DNA from: Verrucomicrobiota bacterium
GTDB lineage: Bacteria > Verrucomicrobiota > Verrucomicrobiia > Limisphaerales > UBA9464
NCBI GenBank assembly: GCA_947464705.1
Contig: CANHYD010000200.1
Span: forward strand, 1 to 5,053
DNA: 5,053 nt
Direction: 5' to 3'
In this document: positions 1 through 5,053 of the stretch, piece after piece
How the letters are laid out: the number at the start of each line of letters is the position of its first letter
Numbering within the stretch: position 1 is the stretch's first letter
Notes under the pieces: model-generated
What the model was told of the DNA's origin: nothing
Databases searched by the model: none
What the model saw: only the letters and a program-made list of their open reading frames with translations
Program-made: the position numbers and the translations under genes

Positions 1-2093
1 AAGTTCACCAGATCCATCCGAGCCGCCACGTCGAGGTAGTTGGTCCGGAGGGTGAGATCCTTCCGTGCAGCCGTGCGCAGAGCCGACCAAGCGATGGAGT
101 CGCCACTCAACGCGATGTTGCCTACTCCGATCACGTCCCACAGCGGACCGCCGCCGTGGTAGGCTTGCAGAAAGTCTTCATTCACCCGTTCGGCCGGATT
201 GTAAATGCCCCGGTAGGCGCCATTGAGAAAGAGGTGAACAAAGGTGCCGTGGCTGGCGACGATGCCCACCTGGTCGCAGAGGGATCTGACGAACTCGTCC
301 TTCAATAGGGGGTTGCTGTGATCGTTCATGCCGGCCCGCAAGTGGAGGGTGTCGAACTCCGAGATAGTGGTTCCTGGGAACACCGGATACCGCAACCGCC
401 CCTCGCCATATTCGCCTCGGAAGTACAGGCGGAACGAGTACTTGCTCTGCGGTAAAGCCGTTGTGTTGTAGGCGTAGAGACCGCGGATGTAGTCGCCGCC
501 GGCCACCCGGATTCCGGCGTCCACTTGGAAGCCCCCATTGTCTTCAGGTCGGATCCATTCCACCGAGACGGGTCGCTCCCAGGCGAGCCCGTGGTTCAGG
601 GTGTTGCGTGGGTTGAATTCCATGATGCCGGTTCGGCCATACAGATTGTTGGTCGCCGTCACCAATGAGACCACGGGCAGAAGACGTCGAGAGGTCGGGA
701 GGTTGTAGAGGTAGCTGTGGGTTTGGATCCGGGTAGGAAGTTGGTTGGAGGCGAAGCCGGCGGCTCGAATCACCCGGCTGGCATTGATCACAATGGGTTG
801 GGCGTAGGTGAGGCCGTTGGTCAGCGTCGGAATGCTGCCGTTGGTTGTGTAGCGAATCTGGACTCCCGGTTGGCTCGAGGCCAGAGACAGCGAAAACGGA
901 GAGGCAAAGAAGCCGCGCTCGACGCTGAAGTGAAGATCGGGCACGGCATTGGTGATGGTGCTGGGGCCATTGGGCTGACCGGGTGTTGGAGCGACAAAAA
1001 AGCGGAAGTCGCGGGCTGAAGGGGTGCCGATCCAGCCATACGAAAAGTTCGGAGCCTGAAGCGGATAGACCAGTTGGTCGACCGCCAGACGCGGTAGTTC
1101 TGGTCCCGAGAGTTGCACAACTCCGCCGTTGGGATTGAGCTTGAAGTTGGTGTGCAGATAACGGCTCGGCGGCACATTGGTCCGGTCTTTGCCGGAAGCC
1201 CATACCAGGGTGGAACCCGATGGCGGCAGGATGAGCCTCGGAAACACCCAAAGGCCGGGGGTGTCCGACTCGTTGCTGAGACTCCAACCGGCGAGATCGA
1301 CCTCGGTTTCGCCTGCGTTGAAGAGCTCAATCCAGTCCTCCGGGTCGGCATCCTCATCCTTCAGTCCTGATAGGTTTTCCGAAAGAATCTCACGGATGAG
1401 CACCTGCCGTCCGGACCATTGGGGCGTCACCGGGTAGGACCAGTCGTTTCCCACGAACTTGAGGGAGGCATCGCCCTCGGCGTGTATGCCCGAGTCAACG
1501 CTCCACGACAGGTCCGCCCGTCCCGCACTCGGAGAGGTGAATCGAAATCGGTAGGGTCCGGCTCCCAGGCCTTCGACCTGCAGGGCGGGGACACCATTTA
1601 ATCGCAGGTCTCCAGCATCGACACCGAGAACGGGCCGATTGAATTGCACCAGAATCTCCCCCAACTGCTGGAGAGGAACTCCGGGCAACGGGAGTACCGA
1701 GGTCAATTCCGGAGAGCGCCGGTCCACCAATTCATAGTTCCAGTTGGCGCCCGCCAGGGAGGCGTCGAAGCGAATGGGGGGTTGCCCCAGATCCTGAATG
1801 GTATGCAAGGGGCCCCAGGTGATGCTCACCGAGCCGAACGGCGGTGGGTTGAAGAAAAAGTTGTAGGTGCTTCCGGACCCGAACGAAGTCGATGCGGGCA
1901 CGCCATTGACCAGGAAGTCTGCGGCCCGGACTCCGTTGACGGGCGCGCTGAAGGTCACCGTGACTCGTTCCAGAGACTCGACCGCGCCCGGAGGGGGATC
2001 TACCGAGACCACTTCCAGAGCCGCACGGACTTCGGGAACACCCAGAGTCAGGATCCACAGCAACCCGACGATGGCCTGGCAATATCGAAACAT
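1..2093 (-). CDS. Exported lamin-tail / CotH-kinase multidomain protein (C-terminus beyond left edge)
   Basis: One frame stays open from the ATG at 2093 to the left edge, giving 697 residues with no stop. Residues 1-24 look like a Sec signal peptide: R3, a hydrophobic core around 8-19, and cleavage after VRA. Two similar Ig-like units follow (about 27-118 and 129-222). A lamin-tail domain spans about 230-376, with EDWIELFN at 252-259, DLAGWSLSN at 266-274 and a closing PTPGQPN. Residues 388-464 resemble the chitobiase/beta-hexosaminidase C-terminal domain (RYTTNGSIPT at 414-423). A CotH-type kinase domain starts near 470, with LPVVSLVT, WERPVSVEW, a LRAGMNDHSN segment at 585-594 and LNGAYRGIYNPAERVNEDFL at 623-642. 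CotH proteins are atypical protein kinases; the substrate here is unknown. The catalytic end and any sorting signal lie outside the window. No Shine-Dalgarno sequence is evident before the start. The domain calls are strong; the cellular role is inferred to be extracytoplasmic. Confidence 0.9.
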   Translation of the reverse strand, partial: MFRYCQAIVGLLWILTLGVPEVRAALEVVSVDPPPGAVESLERVTVTFSAPVNGVRAADFLVNGVPASTSFGSGSTYNFFFNPPPFGSVSITWGPLHTIQDLGQPPIRFDASLAGANWNYELVDRRSPELTSVLPLPGVPLQQLGEILVQFNRPVLGVDAGDLRLNGVPALQVEGLGAGPYRFRFTSPSAGRADLSWSVDSGIHAEGDASLKFVGNDWSYPVTPQWSGRQVLIREILSENLSGLKDEDADPEDWIELFNAGETEVDLAGWSLSNESDTPGLWVFPRLILPPSGSTLVWASGKDRTNVPPSRYLHTNFKLNPNGGVVQLSGPELPRLAVDQLVYPLQAPNFSYGWIGTPSARDFRFFVAPTPGQPNGPSTITNAVPDLHFSVERGFFASPFSLSLASSQPGVQIRYTTNGSIPTLTNGLTYAQPIVINASRVIRAAGFASNQLPTRIQTHSYLYNLPTSRRLLPVVSLVTATNNLYGRTGIMEFNPRNTLNHGLAWERPVSVEWIRPEDNGGFQVDAGIRVAGGDYIRGLYAYNTTALPQSKYSFRLYFRGEYGEGRLRYPVFPGTTISEFDTLHLRAGMNDHSNPLLKDEFVRSLCDQVGIVASHGTFVHLFLNGAYRGIYNPAERVNEDFLQAYHGGGPLWDVIGVGNIALSGDSIAWSALRTAARKDLTLRTNYLDVAARMDLVN

Positions 2094-2197
2094 GGGATGG
2101 AGAATGGGTAGAGATTCCTAGCATGGCCGCCCCCCGTCAAAGAACCATTCGCTCAGTCGAATTGCGCGAAGGGTCGTCCGCTTCGATCGGATGCGCG

Positions 2198-2226
2198 TTG
2201 AAGACCGTAATGGCTTGGTGTGTTAT
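2198..2226 (+). promoter_or_regulatory. Possible sigma70-like promoter for the FGE-fold gene
   Basis: TTGAAG at 2198-2203 and TGTTAT at 2221-2226 are separated by 17 bases; each box matches four of six positions of the sigma70 consensus. Transcription would begin near 2232-2235, almost on the ATG at 2236, so the mRNA would be leaderless or nearly so. This fits the absence of a Shine-Dalgarno sequence and would exclude the upstream ATG at 2191. It is a pattern match only. Confidence 0.3.
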
Positions 2227-2235
2227 TTGTTCAAG

Positions 2236-3117
2236 ATGCCTGGGATGGAATGGATCAAACGCCTGACGGTCGCAGCGATCGGAACCGTGATGGTCTTCGC
2301 AGACACCGGGGGAACGGCGGTTCCTCTGGTTTCTCCAGCGCCGTCTCCACCTTCCAAAGCCTCTTCGCCCATCGACTGGAAGGAGTCGTCGATACGGGTT
2401 CCTGGAGCCGTTGTCGACGTGACCCTGGGAACCAATCACTGGAATGTTCGATGGGTCCCACCGGGTCGGTTCATCATGGGAAGTCCTTCCGACGAGGCCA
2501 ATCGCGACAAGGATGAGTTGCAGCACGAGGTCGAATTCAATCGGGGGTTCTTCATGGCGGAGACCGAATGCACTCAGGCGCAGTGGGAAGCAGTGATGCC
2601 GAGTAATCCCAGCCATGGAAAGGCCCCGGATCACGCGGTCAATCAGGTGAACTGGCGGGAGTCTCACAATTATTGTCGGGCCTTGACGCGACTGCATCGA
2701 TCCCATGGATTGATTCCGGAGGGTTGGGAGTGGGACCTGCCCACCGAAGCCCAGTGGGAATACGCCTGCCGTGCGGGCACGACCGGGGCCTTTGCGGGAG
2801 ATTTGTCGGCCTTGGCTTGGATCGAATCGAATTCCGATGGAAAGCCCCATGCGGTCAAGACCCGTCAGCCCAATGCCTGGGGGTTGCACGACGTGCACGG
2901 CAATGTTTGGGAATGGTGCCGCGACTGGTATGGCGACTACTCGACGAATGCGGTTCAGGATCCAACAGGGCCATCGGCTGGTTTATTTCGATGCTACCGC
3001 GGTGGGAGTCGAATCTATGGGGCCCGCCGAGCTCGGTCGGCCATCCGAGGCGCGATGACACCTGAGTTGCGGGGCGATTATCTGGGTTTTCGCCCGGTTC
3101 TATTGCCTCTCCGCTGA
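2236..3117 (+). CDS. Exported FGE-sulfatase (SUMF1-like fold) domain protein without the catalytic cysteines
   Basis: The protein is 293 residues from the ATG at 2236. The frame also allows starts at 2191 (308 aa) and 2245 (290 aa). I prefer 2236 or 2245 because each puts a short basic stretch (WIKR) directly before the hydrophobic segment LTVAAIGTVMVFA, giving a normal signal peptide. A Pro/Ser-rich linker follows (PLVSPAPSPPSKASSP). The rest is an FGE-sulfatase domain: WVPPGRFIMGSPSDE, ETECTQAQWEAVM, LPTEAQWEYACRAGT, NAWGLHDVHGNVWEWCRDWY, RGGSRIYGARRARSAIRG and LGFRPV. True formylglycine-generating enzymes carry two cysteines just after the RGGS motif (LCHxSYC type). This segment has none, so sulfatase-activating oxidase activity is unlikely. 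Members lacking these cysteines include non-oxidase enzymes and proteins of unknown role; the function here is open. It is transcribed divergently from the CotH gene and convergently with the zinc-ribbon gene. Confidence 0.88.
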   Translation: MPGMEWIKRLTVAAIGTVMVFADTGGTAVPLVSPAPSPPSKASSPIDWKESSIRVPGAVVDVTLGTNHWNVRWVPPGRFIMGSPSDEANRDKDELQHEVEFNRGFFMAETECTQAQWEAVMPSNPSHGKAPDHAVNQVNWRESHNYCRALTRLHRSHGLIPEGWEWDLPTEAQWEYACRAGTTGAFAGDLSALAWIESNSDGKPHAVKTRQPNAWGLHDVHGNVWEWCRDWYGDYSTNAVQDPTGPSAGLFRCYRGGSRIYGARRARSAIRGAMTPELRGDYLGFRPVLLPLR

Positions 3118-3140
3118 GGGTGTTCCCAAACCTCCAGCGG
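3111..3140. terminator. Stem-loop between convergent genes, possible bidirectional terminator
   Basis: CCGCTG (3111-3116) pairs with CAGCGG (3135-3140) and AGG (3117-3119) pairs with CCT (3131-3133). The stem is nine base pairs with one bulged C at 3134 and an 11-base loop. It overlaps the stop codon of the FGE-fold gene and lies just past the end of the opposing zinc-ribbon gene. There is no T-run on either side, so intrinsic termination is only a possibility suggested by position. Confidence 0.35.
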
Positions 3141-3153
3141 GCGATGGGGCGTA

Positions 3154-3576
3154 TTACTCGGAGGCGCGTTCACTGACCGGAGCGGACGATGGCGCCAGCC
3201 GGTTTTCAGGGCCTCTCGTGGGGTTCTCAGAATTCTTACCCGACTGAAGCAGCCAGAGGACCAGCAGGACGACAAGCCCGATGGCCAATCCGGCCTTCAG
3301 AACATTGCTGAGCGCTGCCATTCCAAATCGGAACACCTTGAACGCAGGAGCCTCGCATCCGCATCGGCCGCATCGGGTGTCTGAATTGAGGACAAACGCC
3401 CGGCACTCGGTGTTGGCGCACCGTTGAAGGTGGGCTTGGGCGCGAATGGGGCCCTGAGCGGTCTGGCCCGAACCGCATCGGGCACATCGGGTATCCCCGA
3501 AACGCACGGTGGCCCGACAGTGTGGGTTGGCACAGCGAACCCCTCGGGATCGGGAGGACGACGTGATGAGGCTCAT
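3154..3576 (-). CDS. Tandem zinc-ribbon, single-pass membrane protein
   Basis: This is a 140-residue protein I cannot assign to a named family. It has two copies of the same metal-binding pattern, CX4C-X10-CX2C: C15, C20, C31, C34 and C53, C58, C69, C72, with an extra C74. Both contain a DTRCxRCG knuckle. A hydrophobic helix follows at about 93-110 (GLAIGLVVLLVLWLL), preceded by basic residues (K80, R83, K94), which predicts zinc ribbons in the cytoplasm and a short polar Ser/Pro/Glu-rich tail (111-140) outside. There is no signal peptide. The start is well bounded: an in-frame TGA lies nine codons upstream, with only a CTG between as an alternative. No clear Shine-Dalgarno sequence is seen. 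The regular cysteine spacing and proper membrane segment make this a real gene. Zinc binding is inferred; a binding partner or regulatory role is unknown. Confidence 0.8.
   Translation of the reverse strand: MSLITSSSRSRGVRCANPHCRATVRFGDTRCARCGSGQTAQGPIRAQAHLQRCANTECRAFVLNSDTRCGRCGCEAPAFKVFRFGMAALSNVLKAGLAIGLVVLLVLWLLQSGKNSENPTRGPENRLAPSSAPVSERASE
3361..3534 (-). repeat. Internal duplication encoding two zinc ribbons
   Basis: Codons 15-34 (3475-3534) and 53-72 (3361-3420) encode the same 20-residue layout: C-A-N-x2-x-C-R-A, then ten residues from the second to the third cysteine, ending DTRC-x-R-C. At the DNA level both copies share ACCCGATG near the third cysteine, and the rest has diverged. 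The 18-residue linker between them is unlike either copy. This points to an older intragenic duplication. Confidence 0.75.
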
Positions 3577-3710
3577 GCGCAGAGGTGGGTCGCGGATCCG
3601 TCAGGTTCGTTCCCGTTGTATCTACTGACTGATGGGCGCGTCGCAACTCGGGATTGCCGCCCACCCTCGCGGCACCCTATCGTCCGCGCATCTCCCAACC
3701 ACGGGTACCT

Positions 3711-4862
3711 ATGTCCAAAAAACAACTTCGCATCGGTCTCATCGGCTACGGCTTCATGGGGCGCGCCCACTCCAACGCATTCGCCCAAGTCGGGCACTTC
3801 TTCCCGTCGAGCTATCAGGTCGTCCTCAAGGCGGTCTGCGCGCGCGATGCCGCGAAGGCTCAGGAGTTCGCAGATCGTTGGGGCTATGAGTCCATCGAAA
3901 CGGATTGGAAGAAGCTCATCGCTCGGGACGACATCGACGTGGTGGATATCGCCGTCCCGAACAACCTTCACGCCGAGATTGCCATCGCAGCGGCGAAGGC
4001 TGGAAAAATGATCCTGTGCGAGAAGCCGCTGGCCCTCAATTCCAAGCAGGCTGAAACCATGGTGAAGGCCATCGAGAAGGCCAAGGTGCCGAACATGGTT
4101 TGGTACAACTACCGCCGCTGCCCGGCCGTGGTGCTGGCCAAGCAACTGATCGATGCCGGCAAGCTCGGCAAGGTATTTCACTACCGCGCCAACTTTCTCC
4201 AGGATTGGACGATCAATCCGGAACTGCCTCAGGGCGGGGCGGCTCTCTGGCGCTTGGACGTGAAGGCCGCGGGTTCCGGCGTCACCGGCGATTTGCTGGC
4301 GCACTGCATCGATACGGCCATGTGGCTCAACGGTGGCATCAAGGATGTCAGTGCCATGACCGAGACCTTCATCAAGGAGCGCAAGCATACCTTGACCGGC
4401 AAGGTCGAGAAGGTGGGCATCGACGACGCTTGCGCCTTCATGTGCCACTTCAACAACGGATCGTTGGGGCTCTTTGAGTCCACCCGCTATGCGCGCGGCC
4501 ACAAGGCTCTGTACACCTTCGAGGTGAATGGCGAGAACATGAGCCTCAAGTGGGACCTGCATGATTTGCATCGTCTCCAAATCTTTGATTACAGCGATGC
4601 AGGCCCCGAGCGGGGTTGGAAGAGCATCCACGTGTCCGACGGCGACCATCCGTACACCGGCAAGTGGTGGGTTCCGGGTCTCCAATTGGGCTACGAGCAC
4701 AGCTTCATCCACCAGGTTGTGGAGTTCATCTCGGGCCTCGAGAGCGGCAAGGGTGCGAAGCCCGACTTCAAGGACGGCCTGGCCACCGACTATGTCGTGG
4801 ACGCCGTGCTCGCATCGGCCAAGACCCGCAAGTGGGCCAAGGTCAAGCAGGTCAAGGCCTGA
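3711..4862 (+). CDS. Gfo/Idh/MocA family NAD(P)-dependent oxidoreductase
   Basis: This complete gene encodes 383 residues from the ATG at 3711, a usual length for the family. The frame extends upstream to a TTG at 3654, but the preceding 19 residues are not family-like and MSKKQLRIGLIGYGFMG is a normal N-terminus. The Rossmann nucleotide-binding loop is GYGFMG at 12-17. The family motif EKP is at 104-106 (K105 is the expected catalytic lysine). The C-terminal alpha/beta domain contains NYRRCPAV at 133-140, FLQDW at 162-166 and GDLLAHCIDTAMWL at 193-206, where D194, H198 and D201 match conserved positions near the active site. Such enzymes oxidise or reduce sugars, inositols and related polyols in the cytoplasm. 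The NYRR and LQDW motifs recall sugar-dehydrogenase branches such as levoglucosan dehydrogenase, but the substrate cannot be read from sequence. No transporter, kinase or isomerase gene adjoins it, so context gives no substrate clue. No clear Shine-Dalgarno sequence precedes the start. Confidence 0.95.
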   Translation: MSKKQLRIGLIGYGFMGRAHSNAFAQVGHFFPSSYQVVLKAVCARDAAKAQEFADRWGYESIETDWKKLIARDDIDVVDIAVPNNLHAEIAIAAAKAGKMILCEKPLALNSKQAETMVKAIEKAKVPNMVWYNYRRCPAVVLAKQLIDAGKLGKVFHYRANFLQDWTINPELPQGGAALWRLDVKAAGSGVTGDLLAHCIDTAMWLNGGIKDVSAMTETFIKERKHTLTGKVEKVGIDDACAFMCHFNNGSLGLFESTRYARGHKALYTFEVNGENMSLKWDLHDLHRLQIFDYSDAGPERGWKSIHVSDGDHPYTGKWWVPGLQLGYEHSFIHQVVEFISGLESGKGAKPDFKDGLATDYVVDAVLASAKTRKWAKVKQVKA

Positions 4863-4888
4863 GAGCGGAGACGGAACTCTTTAAGTCT

Positions 4889-4921
4889 TTCCCCCGGGCC
4901 GGCTAAACCGGGCCGGGGGAA
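4889..4921 (+). terminator. Strong GC-rich hairpin after the oxidoreductase gene
   Basis: Arms at 4889-4902 and 4908-4921 pair over 14 positions with a single G-G mismatch (4898 with 4912), closing a CTAAA loop. The stem starts with two T-A pairs followed by five C-G pairs. It lies 27 bases after the stop codon and before gatB, the expected place for a terminator. The downstream sequence TCTCTGG is not a T-run, so it may act as a hairpin-only terminator or as an mRNA 3'-end stabiliser. Confidence 0.6.
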
Positions 4922-4977
4922 TCTCTGGTGAACTTCCGTTTGGCCTTCGAGGCGTCTCGTGGCATACCAACGGCCGC

Positions 4978-5053
4978 ATGGAATACGAAGCGGTCATCGG
5001 TCTGGAGACCCACGTCCAACTCAAGACGCAATCGAAGATGTGGTGCGGGTGCG
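4978..5053 (+). CDS. gatB: Aspartyl/glutamyl-tRNA(Asn/Gln) amidotransferase subunit B, N-terminal fragment
   Basis: The ATG at 4978 opens a frame that is still open at the right edge, giving 25 codons. The peptide begins MEYEAVIGLETHVQLKTQSK and continues MWCGC, which matches the highly conserved GatB N-terminus (VIGLExHVQLxTxSKxFCxC). C23 and C25 of the fragment correspond to the start of the GatB zinc-binding cysteine cluster. GatB binds the misacylated Glu-tRNA(Gln) or Asp-tRNA(Asn) and works in the cytoplasmic GatCAB complex, which amidates it using ammonia released from glutamine by GatA. Its presence suggests the organism uses indirect Gln- and/or Asn-tRNA synthesis. gatA and gatC are not immediately upstream; whether they follow cannot be seen. 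No good Shine-Dalgarno sequence is present before the ATG. Confidence 0.92.
   Translation, partial: MEYEAVIGLETHVQLKTQSKMWCGC

Noticed and set aside
544..1287. A 247-codon minus-strand open frame inside the CotH gene
   Set aside because: The product is rich in R, S, P and Q without domains, while the overlapping minus-strand frame encodes recognisable lamin-tail and hexosaminidase-C-like domains.
1644..2111. A 155-codon plus-strand open frame opposite the CotH gene's 5' end
   Set aside because: There are no motifs or signal peptide, and it overlaps the well-supported Ig-like repeats on the other strand.
2112..2140. TTGACG-like -35 box on the minus strand upstream of the CotH gene
   Set aside because: At 17 bases the opposing box reads GAATCT, and the better TAGGAA is only 14 bases away. 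The match is too weak to call.
3633..3663. Six-base inverted repeat TGGGCG / CGCCCA in the 3577-3710 gap
   Set aside because: The stem is short with a 19-base loop, expected by chance in GC-rich DNA. No promoter or operator could be supported there.
3654..3710. TTG start extending the dehydrogenase by 19 residues
   Set aside because: The added residues are Pro/Arg-rich and unlike the family N-terminus. The ATG at 3711 gives the standard start just before the Rossmann fold.
3424..4011. A 195-codon plus-strand open frame crossing the zinc-ribbon gene and the dehydrogenase start
   Set aside because: It is an off-frame, Ser/Arg/Pro-rich translation overlapping two real genes.
3573..4712. A 379-codon open frame on the minus strand, antisense to the dehydrogenase
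   Set aside because: It lies across a gene with clear Gfo/Idh/MocA motifs, and its translation has no recognisable domain. It is a typical antisense shadow in GC-rich DNA.

Overview
The window is GC-rich and gene-dense. It looks like a chromosomal segment of a free-living bacterium, most likely Verrucomicrobiota (planctomycete-like relatives are the alternative). This is inferred from the gene mix: a large exported lamin-tail/CotH protein, an exported FGE-sulfatase-fold protein and a Gfo/Idh/MocA dehydrogenase of a type common in that group, all with weak or absent Shine-Dalgarno sequences. No rRNA, tRNA, CRISPR array, insertion sequence or phage gene is visible.

Layout. (1) 1-2093, minus strand: the N-terminal 697 residues of a large exported protein that runs off the left edge. 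Its order is signal peptide, two Ig-like repeats, lamin-tail domain, chitobiase/hexosaminidase C-terminal-like domain, CotH-kinase domain. (2) 2094-2235: divergent intergenic region with a possible promoter for the next gene. (3) 2236-3117, plus strand: exported FGE-sulfatase-fold protein lacking the catalytic cysteine pair. (4) 3118-3153: short convergent gap with a stem-loop over the stop codon. (5) 3154-3576, minus strand: small membrane protein with two near-identical CX4C-X10-CX2C zinc ribbons and one transmembrane helix. (6) 3577-3710: divergent intergenic region with no site I can support firmly. (7) 3711-4862, plus strand: complete Gfo/Idh/MocA family NAD(P)-dependent oxidoreductase. 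(8) 4863-4977: gap holding a strong GC-rich hairpin. (9) 4978-5053, plus strand: first 25 codons of gatB, cut by the right edge.

The genes do not form an obvious operon, since strands alternate as - + - + +. The two exported proteins at the left are transcribed divergently from a shared region of about 140 bases and could be co-regulated, but nothing in the sequence proves a functional link. The dehydrogenase and gatB are separated by a hairpin and are probably independent units. I did not find a convincing new multi-gene system. The least ordinary items are the tandem zinc-ribbon membrane protein, the cysteine-less FGE-fold protein and the multidomain CotH protein.
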